A stretch of 64,000 bases of DNA, taken from contig NZ_UGJJ01000002.1 of NCBI RefSeq assembly GCF_900451175.1, positions 248,001-312,000 on the forward strand, given 5' to 3'. Made by a program: the position numbers and the translations under genes. The notes under the pieces were generated by a model. The model searched no databases. It saw only the letters and a list, made by a program, of their open reading frames with translations, and was not told the DNA's origin. Positions 29,675-38,411 of the stretch are shown here, one piece after another (within the stretch, counting starts at the first letter, position 1; each line of letters begins with the position of its first letter). This DNA is from Kingella potus. Its GTDB lineage: Bacteria; Pseudomonadota; Gammaproteobacteria; Burkholderiales; Neisseriaceae.

Positions 29675-31432
29675 CTAAGCCGCCGCGCCTTCCTCCGCTT
29701 CCGTGTTTTCCGGTGTGCGCGATTGCAGGATTTCGGCCACGCCCAAGCCGATGCGGCGGGCGTAGTTGATGTCGTTGAGCAGCGAGGAGGCCTGCCAGCC
29801 GTTCAGCTCTTTGTTGCGCAGCTTCACCATCACGCGGGCGCGGAAGGTTTCCAGCGTGTCGGTGTGGGCGTACAGCTTTTCCAGCAGGGCCGAACGTTCC
29901 CCGCCGGCGGGCAGCTCGTCGGTGCGGCGGAAGAGCAGCAGGGTTTGGAAAACGTGGCGGCGCAGACGCAGGTAGTCGGCGGCGGCAGGCGAATTTTTAT
30001 CTTGCAGATACTGCTGCATATTTTTCTGCAAGTGCTGGCTTTCCTTCACCGTTTCGACGATGCGCCAGGCGGCGGTGTGGTCGCGCGTGAGCTGCTCCTG
30101 ATGCGGGTTGTCGGAAAGATCCAGCCTGCCGGTGAAATCGAGGATCGCGCTGAACAGCGGCTTGATCTGCCGCTCGTAAAGCTGCGGCACATCCAAATCC
30201 AGCGGCGGCACGGGCGCGGGCAGGTTTCTGCTGTCGGCGGCGGCATCGTACAGAAGCTGCGGCGGCACAAACAGCGCGTGGCACATCACTTCCGTACCCG
30301 CTTTGTCGAGATGGCGTATTTCGCGGCTCAAGGCCATCAGCGCGGTTTCGGCCGACAGGAGCATATTGGCATTGAGATACTGCGGCGATGCGGCGGTTTG
30401 CGCTTCGGCGGCTTTGTCGGGCAGACGGCGGCACAATTCCGCCGCCAGCCGGTTTTGCAGCTTCCAGAACACGGCGATGCCCAGCAGGTTGAACAGCGTG
30501 TGGAACAGGGCAAGCTGCATCAGCTCGTTCAGTCCCAGCCATTGTCCGAACGCGGCGGCAAAATGCGTCAGCGGCCACCATGCGGCCAGCGACAAAGCCG
30601 CCGTTACCACGTTGAACAGCACGTGCGCCACGGCCAGCCGCTGCCCGCCGCGCTCGCTGCCGAGCATACCGACCAGGGCGGTGGAAACGCTGGTGCCCAC
30701 GCACGAACCCACCGCTACGGCAAAGCCCTGCATCAGGGTAAGCTGCCCGCCCGACAAGGCGGCCAGAGCCAGCAGCAGCGTGGCGTGCGACGACTGCAAT
30801 ACCACGGTCAGCAGGAAGCCGACGGCAAAAAACAGCAGCACTTCGCCCATCCCGCCGATTTGCGTACCGGAAAAATCAATGCCCGCGCCGAAAGCGTGGA
30901 AGCCGTTTTTGATTTCGTCCACGCCGAGAAAAATCAGCGCAACCCCCACCAGCACCCGCCCGAACGCGCGGTTGCGTTCGCCGAAAAAGCCCATCAGGAT
31001 GCCGAACACCATCATCGGCAGTGCGGCCGGCGAGAGACTGATATTCTGCCCCGCCGCCGCCAGCAGCCACACGCCGCCCGTCGCCCCCAGATTCGTGCCC
31101 AAGATAATCGCAATGCCGCCCGCGAGCGAAATCATGCCCGAGCTTAAAAACGCCATCGCCAGCAGCGCGACCAGCGTACTCGACTGCAAGACCAGCGTCG
31201 CCCCCGTACCGAACAGCACGCCTTTGAGCGGGGTGGAAGTGGAAGTACGCATCCAGCGTTCGAGCCGCCCGCCCGCCGCATTGCGCAGCCCCTCTTCGAT
31301 ATTCTGCATACCGAACAGGAACAAAGCCAGGCCGTAGCACAGCCGCAGCCACGGCGGGCTGTATGCGAAACTCGCCGCCAGAGCCAGCAGCAGCGCGGCA
31401 AACAAAAAATACTTCTGAACCAGTTTGGCCAT
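29675..31432 (-). CDS. Na/Pi cotransporter family protein with PhoU-like tail
   Basis: Encodes 585 residues from MAKLVQKYFLFAALL; GGGAG upstream of the ATG supports this start. The N-terminal two-thirds contains two Na/Pi-cotransporter repeats with the family QSS motifs (LQSSTLVALLAMAFL and LQSSHATLLLAL) and GTNLGATGG. The C-terminal third is soluble and helical, PhoU-like. It probably moves phosphate with sodium at the inner membrane, or regulates phosphate flux. E. coli YjbB is an exporter relative. The direction of transport cannot be told. Confidence 0.85.
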   Translation of the reverse strand: MAKLVQKYFLFAALLLALAASFAYSPPWLRLCYGLALFLFGMQNIEEGLRNAAGGRLERWMRTSTSTPLKGVLFGTGATLVLQSSTLVALLAMAFLSSGMISLAGGIAIILGTNLGATGGVWLLAAAGQNISLSPAALPMMVFGILMGFFGERNRAFGRVLVGVALIFLGVDEIKNGFHAFGAGIDFSGTQIGGMGEVLLFFAVGFLLTVVLQSSHATLLLALAALSGGQLTLMQGFAVAVGSCVGTSVSTALVGMLGSERGGQRLAVAHVLFNVVTAALSLAAWWPLTHFAAAFGQWLGLNELMQLALFHTLFNLLGIAVFWKLQNRLAAELCRRLPDKAAEAQTAASPQYLNANMLLSAETALMALSREIRHLDKAGTEVMCHALFVPPQLLYDAAADSRNLPAPVPPLDLDVPQLYERQIKPLFSAILDFTGRLDLSDNPHQEQLTRDHTAAWRIVETVKESQHLQKNMQQYLQDKNSPAAADYLRLRRHVFQTLLLFRRTDELPAGGERSALLEKLYAHTDTLETFRARVMVKLRNKELNGWQASSLLNDINYARRIGLGVAEILQSRTPENTEAEEGAAA

Positions 31433-31540
31433 TTGCGGACATCTCCCTTCGGCACAGAGCGTAAAAGCGGCCATTCTAACCGAAAAGGCCGCCTGAAAAG
31501 GCCGTCTGAAAATCCGCAATATTGTTTTTCAGACGGCCTT

Positions 31541-32086
31541 TATGCTGCTAAGCCAATAACAAACAACCGCCAGCGGCATAAGGCGCAGGGTGTGTCGCAG
31601 CGACGCACGCGTTTCATGCCACAGCGGGAAAACGGTCTGAAAAGCACAAACGGTATTTCGGACACGCCGTGTCTGTGTTTTCAGACGGCCTCATTTCCGT
31701 TGTCCCAACAGCCGTGCAAGTATCTGCCGGCGCGTGCGTTGCCTTCGGGCGGCACACCCTACTTAGCGGCAGAGGCCGTCTGAAAAAGCAGATTTTGTTT
31801 TTCAGACGGCCTTTATGCTGCTAAGCCAATAACAAACAACCGCCTGCGGCGTAACGGGTAGGGTGTGTCGCGCAGCGACGCACGCGTTTCATGCCAAAGC
31901 GGGAAAACGGGCTGAAAAGCACAAACGGCATTTTGGGCGCGCCGTGTCTGTGTTTTCAGACGGCCTCATTTCCGTTGTCCAAACCGCCGTGCAAGTCTCT
32001 GCCGGCGCGTGCGTCGCTTTGGCGACACACCCTACTTAGCGGCAGAGGCCGTCTGAAAAAGCAGATTTTGTTTTTCAGACGGCCTC
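31541..32086. repeat. Two tandem 273-bp composite DUS/REP-like units
   Basis: Two near-identical 273-bp units followed by a partial third to about 32170. Each unit has TATGCTGCTAAGCCAATAAC, a REP-like palindrome GGTGTGTCGC...GCGACGCACGCG, a spacer with CACAAACGG, an inverted DUS, a second REP-like copy in the opposite orientation (GCGTGCGT...CACACCCTAC) and a DUS inverted pair. No gene lies in 31433-32224. Confidence 0.85.
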
Positions 32087-32170
32087 TGTGTTTTAAACCA
32101 AATAAGAAAGCAACCGCCAGCGGCGTAACGGGTAGGGTGTGCCGCGCAGCGACGCACGCGTTTCATGCTG

Positions 32171-32219
32171 CAGCAGACAGGCCGTCTGAAAAAACGATTT
32201 TCAGACGGCCTGTCTGCTG
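32171..32219 (-). terminator. Extended DUS-pair terminator of the PqiB-like gene
   Basis: CAGCAGACAGGCCGTCTGAA and its exact reverse complement form an unusually long stem of over 20 bp, 6 bases downstream of the MCE-protein stop. Confidence 0.7.
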
Positions 32220-32224
32220 CCCGC

Positions 32225-33853
32225 TTACTGCCCTTTCGGAACGGGGTCTTTGCTGTTTTGGTTGAAAATCAGCGAATTGGGTTTTTCTTTCAGGGTGTCG
32301 AGCAGGGGCTGCACGCTGCCGAGGGTTTGGTCGATGCGGCGCAGGGTGTCCTGCACGTCGCGGTACACGGGCGAGGCGGGCGATACGCCGTGCAGGGTTT
32401 GGCGCAGCTCGGCCAGGGTTTTGTTCAGCTCGGCAGGCACGGCCTGCGTCTGCGGCTTGGCCAGCAGGCTGTTGGCGGATTTGAGGGTGTGTTTCAGCTC
32501 GGCCAGGCTGCCGTTAAGCTCGCCCACGGTTTTTTCCAGAGGCAGTTTGTTCAGTTTGTCGAGCAGGGCGGAGAGCTGGCTCTGCAAATCGTCGAGGCCG
32601 CCGCCGGCGCGGGTGGCGATAACGGGCAGGCCGGCATATTCGGCCTGCGGTGCGGGCGGCGTGCTGCCGGCGGGGGTGTCGGAGAGCTCGATCATTTTGC
32701 TGCCGAGGATGAGGTTGTCGGCGGCCAGGCCGGCGGTGAGGCCGCGCGATAAGGCCGTCTGAAAGGCATTTTGCCAGTATTCGCGGCTTTGGCGGTCGGC
32801 GTTGCGCTCGATCAGGTACGGATCGATGCGCAGGCGCACGGGTATGCGGCCGTCTGAAAATAGTGTGAGGCTGTCGCCTGCGGCGAAATAGGGTACGTCG
32901 GCAACGCTGCCGACGCGCAGGCCTTTGTATTCTACGGGCGAGCCGGAGGAGAGGCCGCGTACGGACTGTTTGAAAAAGGCGGTGTAGTAGATGGCGCGTT
33001 CGTCCGGCAGGCTGTCTGCGGCGGCACGGCTGCCGTACAGTTCGAACTGCTGGCCTTCGGCGGCGGGAGCGGCGTTTTTGTCGGGGGAGGAGAAGGCAAT
33101 CGCGCCGGAGATGAGTGCGCCCAGGGGTGCGCTGTCGAGCTGGAAGCCGCCGCCGTCGGTGCGCAGGCGGATGCCGCTGTCGAGCCAGAAGCGGCTGCCG
33201 GAATTGATGAGGGTGTCGTTGGGGTGGCCGATGAAGATGGTGTAGTCGATGCGGCGGGTTTGCGGGTTGAAGCGCACGCTTTCCACTTGGCCGACATTCA
33301 GGCTTTCGTATACCACGGGCGCGCCGATGTCGAGCTTTTTGCCGCTGCTGCCGGAGAGTTTCAGCCGCAGGCCGTCTTGGCCGAGCGCGGCCACGGGCGG
33401 GATGTCGGACACTTCGAAGGTGTCTTTGCTTTGTTCCGCTTTGCCGGGGATAAAGGCGATGTATGCACCCGAAACCAGGGTGTTGAGGCCGGAGATGCCG
33501 CTGCCGTCGATGCGCGGCTTGACCACCCAAAACTGGGTGTCGGTTTTCAGCATGTTTTTTACGTCGGCATTGAGCTGCGCGGTCAGCTCCACGCCCTTGC
33601 CGTCGCCGCGCAGGCGGATGTTGGTGATTTTTCCGACGTTTACGCTCAATACGCGTACTACGGTGTTGTTGGTTTCGATGCCTTCCGCGCTGTCGAGGTA
33701 CAGCGTGATTTTCGGGCCGGTGTTGCGGATGTGGTCGAACAGCAGCCAGCCGCCGACAAGAAAGGCCAGCAGCGGCACAATCCAGACAAAAGAGGCGGCG
33801 GCATTGGTTTTGCGCACGCGCGAACGGGCGGGAACGGGGCTGGGTTGGGACAT
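32225..33853 (-). CDS. PqiB-like MCE-domain intermembrane transport protein
   Basis: Encodes 542 residues from MSQPSPVPARSRVRKTNAAA; the upstream frame is not protein-like. One N-terminal membrane helix (FVWIVPLLAFLVGGWLLF) anchors a periplasmic region with three MCE domains, each recognisable by a sequence like ITLYLDSAEGIETNNTVVRVLSVNVGKITNI, APVVYESLNVGQVESV and GSPVEYKGLRVGSVADV. A helical C-terminus (LDDLQSQLSALLDKLNKL..) follows, forming the PqiB-type needle. It likely carries lipids between membranes. The usual PqiA is not adjacent. Confidence 0.88.
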   Translation of the reverse strand: MSQPSPVPARSRVRKTNAAASFVWIVPLLAFLVGGWLLFDHIRNTGPKITLYLDSAEGIETNNTVVRVLSVNVGKITNIRLRGDGKGVELTAQLNADVKNMLKTDTQFWVVKPRIDGSGISGLNTLVSGAYIAFIPGKAEQSKDTFEVSDIPPVAALGQDGLRLKLSGSSGKKLDIGAPVVYESLNVGQVESVRFNPQTRRIDYTIFIGHPNDTLINSGSRFWLDSGIRLRTDGGGFQLDSAPLGALISGAIAFSSPDKNAAPAAEGQQFELYGSRAAADSLPDERAIYYTAFFKQSVRGLSSGSPVEYKGLRVGSVADVPYFAAGDSLTLFSDGRIPVRLRIDPYLIERNADRQSREYWQNAFQTALSRGLTAGLAADNLILGSKMIELSDTPAGSTPPAPQAEYAGLPVIATRAGGGLDDLQSQLSALLDKLNKLPLEKTVGELNGSLAELKHTLKSANSLLAKPQTQAVPAELNKTLAELRQTLHGVSPASPVYRDVQDTLRRIDQTLGSVQPLLDTLKEKPNSLIFNQNSKDPVPKGQ

Positions 33854-34094
33854 GGAATAATGTGCGGTGTGTGGATAAAGGCCGCGATTATGCCGTTTCG
33901 CTGCGGCGATGGCAAACGGGCAGGCCGTCTGAAAACGTGTTTCCGCCGCCGGAAAAGCCGTGTGGAAACCACGCCTGCGGTCGTGCCGCCCTTTCGGGCG
34001 GTGTGCCGCTATGTTAATATTTCCATGCAAAACATCGGCCTTTTTTAACAAAAGGCTTTTTCCAACCGTTTCACAAGCAAACAAGGATCATGAA

Positions 34095-34547
34095 ATGAAC
34101 CGTCGTCAATTTATCGGCAGCACCGCCGCCGTATCCCTTGCCGCCGCCGCTTCGCTGGCCAAAGCACACGACCATTCCGGACATGGCCGCAGCCATGCCG
34201 CGCCCGCTGCCGCCAATCCCTACGAAGCCGCCCGTGCCGCGGCTGCCCGCTGCGTTGCGGCCGGTCAGGTATGCCTCGCCCACTGCATTGCCCTGCTGGG
34301 CACGGGCGACACGAGCATGAAAGACTGCTCCGCCGCCGCCAACCAGATGCTTGCCCTGTGCGGCGCGCTGCAAAACCTGGCTGCCCAAGGCTCGCGCCTG
34401 ACACCCGCGTTGGCAAAAGTGTGCGCCGAAGCCTGCAAGCAGTGTGCCGCCGCCTGCAAGGAACACGCCGGCCATCACGCGGAATGCAAAGCCTGCTACG
34501 AGTCCTGCACCGCCTGCGCCAAAGCCTGCGAGGCCATTGCCGCGTAA
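34095..34547 (+). CDS. Tat-exported four-helix copper-storage protein (Csp1-like)
   Basis: Encodes 150 residues. The N-terminus MNRRQFIGSTAAVSLAAAAS is a twin-arginine signal (RRQFIG). The mature part has 14 cysteines (53, 60, 64, 78, 89, 110, 114, 117, 121, 131, 134, 138, 141, 145) spaced for the inside of a four-helix bundle (CxxxC repeats), plus a His-rich start HDHSGHG. This matches Csp1-type proteins that store Cu(I). Export by Tat suggests folding or copper loading before transport. No copper regulator or efflux gene is adjacent. Confidence 0.85.
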   Translation: MNRRQFIGSTAAVSLAAAASLAKAHDHSGHGRSHAAPAAANPYEAARAAAARCVAAGQVCLAHCIALLGTGDTSMKDCSAAANQMLALCGALQNLAAQGSRLTPALAKVCAEACKQCAAACKEHAGHHAECKACYESCTACAKACEAIAA

Positions 34548-34563
34548 GCGTCCGCAAGGGCAG

Positions 34564-34605
34564 GAGGCCGTCTGAAAACCTTAAAACGGGTTTTCAGACG
34601 GCCTC
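34564..34605 (+). terminator. DUS-pair terminator of the copper-storage gene
   Basis: GAGGCCGTCTGAAAACC and its reverse complement, 16 bases after the stop. Confidence 0.65.
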
Positions 34606-34880
34606 TGTGTTTCAAACCAAATCAACAATATCCGTCCTGCTGCTGCATAAGGTGCAGGGTGTGTCGTGCAGCGGCGCATGCGTTTCCTGCCGCAGCAAAC
34701 AGGCCGTCTGAAAAACGGCAGGCGGTGTTGCGGGCGGTCTTGTTTTCCGTTGTCCGCACCGTCATGCGAATCTCGGAAACCGCGTGCGCCGCCTTAGGGC
34801 GGCACACCCTGCTTTAATGGGCAGAGGCCGTCTGAAAAATCGAGGTTTGATTTTTCAGACGGCCTCTGTGTTCATGGCGG
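34606..34880. repeat. Composite DUS/REP-like unit, diverged single copy
   Basis: Same order of parts as the 273-bp unit at 31541: GGTGTGTCGTGCAGCGGCGCATGCG, a DUS, GCGTGCGCCGCCTTAGGGCGGCACACCCTGC and a DUS pair at about 34826-34866. No gene lies in 34548-34961. Confidence 0.7.
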
Positions 34881-34961
34881 AGCAAATAAAAAATATCCGT
34901 TCTGCTTTTGCGGACGGGGCAAAACGTGTGCCGTCTGCGCGGCTTACGGTCTGCAGCCTGT

Positions 34962-35756
34962 TCAGTCCAAGAGCAGGCTGTCGTCGGTGATTTCGCTGCC
35001 GCTGCTCTGCCCGAACAGGGCGAGCAGGTCGGGTACGTCCATGCGGGCGCGTTTTTCGCCGCCGACATCGAGGACGACGCGGCCCCGGTGGAGCATGACG
35101 GTGCGGCTGCCGTAATCGAGTGCCTGGCGCATGGAATGGGTAACCATCATGGCGGTAAGGCGGTTTTCGGCGATGGTTTTTTCGGTCAGTTCGAGTACGA
35201 AGGCGGCGGTTTTGGGATCGAGGGCGGCAGTGTGTTCGTCGAGCAGGAGGATTTTGCTGGGGCGCAGGGCGGCCATGAGGAGGCTGACGGCCTGACGCTG
35301 GCCGCCGGAGAGCAGGCCGATGCGGTCGCCGAGGCGGTTTTCGAGGCCGAGTTTGAGGGTGGCGAGTTTTTCGCGGAACAGTTCGCGCCTGCGGCGGTCG
35401 AGTGCGAAGCCGAGGCCGCGCCTGCTGCCGCGCGAATAGGCCAGTGCCATGTTTTCTTCGATGCTGAGGGCTTCGCAGGTGCCGGCGAGCGGGTCTTGGA
35501 AAACGCGGGCGACAAGGCCGGCGCGTTTGTGCGCAGGCAGGCGGGTTACGTCGCGGCCGCCGATGCGGATGCGGCCGCCGCCGACCATGATGTCGCCGCT
35601 GACGGCGTTGAGCAGGGTGGATTTGCCTGCGCCGTTGCTGCCGATGACGGTGATAAATTCGCCTTCGGCGATGTTGAGGCTGAGGCCGCGCAGGACGCTG
35701 TTGGCGGCGGGGGTGCCGGCGTTGAAGGTTACGGTGAGGTTTTCTGCCTGCATCAT
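34962..35756 (-). CDS. ABC transporter ATP-binding protein
   Basis: Encodes 264 residues. Walker A GSNGAGKST (39-47), signature LLSGGQRQAVSLLMAAL, Walker B ILLLDEHTAALDP and an H-loop VTHSMRQAL. Its ATG overlaps the permease TGA (ATGATG; MMQAENL start). Together with the permease and the binding lipoprotein it forms an importer of the uncharacterised PF04392 class. Related systems in Gram-positive bacteria take up tryptophan or other aromatic amino acids, so an amino-acid substrate is possible but not shown. Confidence 0.88.
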   Translation of the reverse strand: MMQAENLTVTFNAGTPAANSVLRGLSLNIAEGEFITVIGSNGAGKSTLLNAVSGDIMVGGGRIRIGGRDVTRLPAHKRAGLVARVFQDPLAGTCEALSIEENMALAYSRGSRRGLGFALDRRRRELFREKLATLKLGLENRLGDRIGLLSGGQRQAVSLLMAALRPSKILLLDEHTAALDPKTAAFVLELTEKTIAENRLTAMMVTHSMRQALDYGSRTVMLHRGRVVLDVGGEKRARMDVPDLLALFGQSSGSEITDDSLLLD

Positions 35757-36658
35757 GGCGCGGCTTTCCTTTTCAGACGGCCTTTGACGGCGGGAATTTG
35801 CAGGGCGGCGGCAACGAGGAGGGCGGTGATGAGGTTAAGGTCGGTGGGGCGTACGCCGAGGCTTTGCAGCGCGTCGTTGCCCAGGGCGAAGGCGATGAGC
35901 AGGCGGTAAACCACCGCGCCGGCAATGGCGGCCAGGGTCAGGAAGACGATGCGGGAGGAGGGAAGCAGGTTTTGGCCGATGATGACGGCGGCCAGGCCGA
36001 TAACGATGGTGCCGATGCCGCTGGTGATGTCTGCGCTGCCGCTGGTTTGGGCGAAGAGTGCGCCGCCGAGGGCAACGAGCGCGTTGGACAGAGCCATGCC
36101 GAGGACGATCATGCCGCCGGTGTTCACGCCCTGCGCACGCGCCATACGGGCGTTTACGCCGGTGGCGCGGACGGCCAGGCCGGTGCGGGTGTTGAAAAAC
36201 CAGTCGAGCAGCAGCTTGGCGGCAAGGACGAAGCCTGCGGCAATGAGGGGCTGCACCCAGTATTGGTTGGAAAAGTCGGCGGCAACGAAGGGGGAAAAGA
36301 CGCTCGGGGTGTCGATAAGGGGGAGGTTGGGCGAGCCGCCGGCGATGCGCAGGTTGATTGAGTAGAGGGCAACCATGGCGAGGATGCCGGCGAGCAGGGG
36401 CAGGATTTTGAGGCCGACGTGTAAAAAGGCGGTGGCCGCGCCCGCCGCCGCACCCGCCGCAAGGGCATACAGGCAGGCGGCCCAAGGGTTTGCGCCCGCG
36501 CCGACGGACACGGCGAACACAATCGCACCCAGCGGAAAGCTGCTGTCGGCGGTGAGGTCGGGGAAGTCGAGGATGCTGAACGAAATCAGTACGCCGAGGG
36601 CGACGAGGGCGTAGATCAGGCCGGTTTCGATGCCGCCGAAGAAGGCGATGAGGCTCAT
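35753..36658 (-). CDS. ABC transporter permease (LivH/branched-chain type)
   Basis: Encodes 301 residues with about eight hydrophobic helices, starting MSLIAFFGGIETGLIYALVALG. Family marks are FPDLTADSSFPLGA near residue 32, ATGVNARMARAQGVNTG and the GMALSNALVALGGALFAQ loop that contacts the ATPase. It ends in an overlap with the ATPase gene. A DUS hairpin separates it from the upstream binding-protein gene, which would lower permease expression relative to the binding protein. Confidence 0.87.
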   Translation of the reverse strand: MSLIAFFGGIETGLIYALVALGVLISFSILDFPDLTADSSFPLGAIVFAVSVGAGANPWAACLYALAAGAAAGAATAFLHVGLKILPLLAGILAMVALYSINLRIAGGSPNLPLIDTPSVFSPFVAADFSNQYWVQPLIAAGFVLAAKLLLDWFFNTRTGLAVRATGVNARMARAQGVNTGGMIVLGMALSNALVALGGALFAQTSGSADITSGIGTIVIGLAAVIIGQNLLPSSRIVFLTLAAIAGAVVYRLLIAFALGNDALQSLGVRPTDLNLITALLVAAALQIPAVKGRLKRKAAP

Positions 36659-36688
36659 GTGTCGTGGTTCTTTCGTGTGCCCGCAATG

Positions 36689-36733
36689 TTTTCAGACGGC
36701 CTCTGCTGTCGGGCGGCAGAGGCCGTCTGAAAA
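36689..36733 (-). terminator. DUS hairpin inside the ABC operon
   Basis: TTTTCAGACGGCCTCTGC and its reverse complement form an 18-bp stem around nine bases. It lies between the binding-protein stop and the permease start, so it is probably a partial terminator that sets stoichiometry. Confidence 0.6.
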
Positions 36734-36748
36734 GCGGGTTGTAATGGC

Positions 36749-37762
36749 TTACTCTTTGATTTCTTTCGCCTGATCCCGCAAGTCCTGCGTCAGGGTGATG
36801 CCTAAGGCCGCTGCGTGTTTGCTGCTGAGGTAGAGGTCGAGGCGGTCGAGTTTTTCAGACGGCATATCGCCGGGTTTGCCGCCTTTGAGGATGGCGGCGG
36901 TGATTTTGCCCGATTTCTGCCCTGTGGCGAAAGAGTCCATGCCCATGGCCGCCACCGCGCCGCGCGTTACCGAGTCGGCATCGGAGGCCACCAGCGGGAT
37001 TTTGCTTTCGACGGAGGCTTTGTACATGGATTCGTAGGCGGAAACGACGTTGTTGTCGAGCGAGGTGAAAATCACATCGGCCTTGCCGTTGAGGCTGCGG
37101 GCGGCGGTCAGCACGTCGGCGGAGCGGGCGGCGGGAGCTTCGGCAACCTGCAAGCCCTGTGCGGCGGCTTTTTCTTTCAGGCGGTTGAGTACGGTAACGG
37201 AATTGATTTCGCCGGGGCTGTATACATAGCCGATGGTTTTCAGGCCGGGTACGAGTTTTTTCATCAGATCGATTTGCGGGCCGACGGGCAGCTCGTCGGA
37301 TACGCCGACGATGTTGGTGCCCGACGGGGCAAGGCCGGCGACGAGTTTCGCGCCGACGGGGTCGGTAACGGCGGTGTACACGACGGGGACGGTTTTGGTG
37401 GCGGCTGCGGCGGCCTGTGCGCTGGGGGTGGTGATGGCGACGATGGCATCGGGCTTGTCGCCGGCGAATTTTTTGGCAATCTGCGCGGCGTTGGCGGTGC
37501 TGCCCTGTGCGCTTTGGAAGTCGATAACGAGGTTTTTGCCTTCTTCAAAACCTTCGGCTTTGAGGCCGTCGATTACGCCGGCGCGGATGGTGTCGAGGGC
37601 GGGATGGTCGGCGATGGCGGTGATGGCGACTTTTTTTACTTCTGCCGCCGCTGGGGCGGATGCGCCGCTCTCTGCGGCGGCGGTTTGCTGTTCTGCGGGG
37701 GAGCAGGCGGCCAGTACGGCGGCGGCGAAAAAGGAGAATACGGCGGCGGTTTTTGCGGTCAT
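36749..37762 (-). CDS. ABC transporter substrate-binding lipoprotein (PF04392 class)
   Basis: Encodes 337 residues from MTAKTAAVFSFFAAAVLAACSP (lipobox Cys20). Mature protein: VKKVAITAIADHPALDTIRAG, then FEEGKNLVIDFQSAQG, then IVAITTPSAQAA, a type I periplasmic-binding fold typical of the family. It is the first gene of the importer operon. A longer frame upstream overlaps a DUS and is rejected. Substrate unknown. Confidence 0.88.
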   Translation of the reverse strand: MTAKTAAVFSFFAAAVLAACSPAEQQTAAAESGASAPAAAEVKKVAITAIADHPALDTIRAGVIDGLKAEGFEEGKNLVIDFQSAQGSTANAAQIAKKFAGDKPDAIVAITTPSAQAAAAATKTVPVVYTAVTDPVGAKLVAGLAPSGTNIVGVSDELPVGPQIDLMKKLVPGLKTIGYVYSPGEINSVTVLNRLKEKAAAQGLQVAEAPAARSADVLTAARSLNGKADVIFTSLDNNVVSAYESMYKASVESKIPLVASDADSVTRGAVAAMGMDSFATGQKSGKITAAILKGGKPGDMPSEKLDRLDLYLSSKHAAALGITLTQDLRDQAKEIKE

Positions 37763-37822
37763 GGCGGCTGATTCCGTCGGATGAAAAGGCGCGATTATAG
37801 CGTTTTTCCGTCGGGATTGGTT

Positions 37823-37888
37823 GCAAAGAGGCCGTCTGAAAGCGCGGCTCCGGCAGGGCGGAAACGGGTTTTCAGACGGCCTCTTTGC
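37823..37888 (-). terminator. DUS-pair hairpin after ubiK
   Basis: GCAAAGAGGCCGTCTGAAA and its reverse complement with a 28-base loop, 12 bases downstream of ubiK. Confidence 0.55.
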
Positions 37889-37899
37889 GGCTTGCCGTG

Positions 37900-38160
37900 T
37901 CAAACGGCTGCGCTGTTTTCCTGTGTTTCTGCGGCGGCTTCGAGTTTGGCCAGTCGCGCTTCCAGGTCGGCCAGCTTGGTGCGGGTTTTGACCAACACCT
38001 GCTGCTGGATGTCGAATTCTTCGCGGGTAACCAGATCCATTTTACCGAACGCGCTGCCGAGCATGGCTTTGACGTTTTTTTCCACGTCTTTGGCGGGGCT
38101 GTTGGCGATGGTTTCGCTGATTCTGGATGAGACTTCTTCTAAGATTTTGGAACCGAACAT
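37900..38160 (-). CDS. ubiK: Ubiquinone biosynthesis accessory factor UbiK (BMFP/YqiC)
   Basis: Encodes 86 residues starting MFGSKILEEVSSRISETIANSP. The N-terminal amphipathic helix is followed by a C-terminal coiled coil (LADLEARLAKLEAAAE), the BMFP layout. UbiK assists UbiJ and the aerobic Ubi metabolon. GGAAA precedes the ATG. It lies head-to-head with yceI. Confidence 0.88.
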   Translation of the reverse strand: MFGSKILEEVSSRISETIANSPAKDVEKNVKAMLGSAFGKMDLVTREEFDIQQQVLVKTRTKLADLEARLAKLEAAAETQENSAAV

Positions 38161-38411
38161 GGCTGTTTCCTTTGGTTTGGTTGCGGAGGTTGGGGGAGGT
38201 GCGGATTGTATAGCGAAACCGGCCGGCGGCAAAATCACGCCGTATGCGGCCGGAGTTTCGCGCGGCGGCTCGGAAACGGCCGCTCAGGCCGTCTGAACAG
38301 CGCGTTGCGGCGGCTTGTGCGGCGGAAATTTTGTTTTTATTTTGATAATGCTTACCATATTACGCAAACTTGTTACAATCGCGCCTTTCCAACCCTTCCG
38401 CAAGGAGACCG

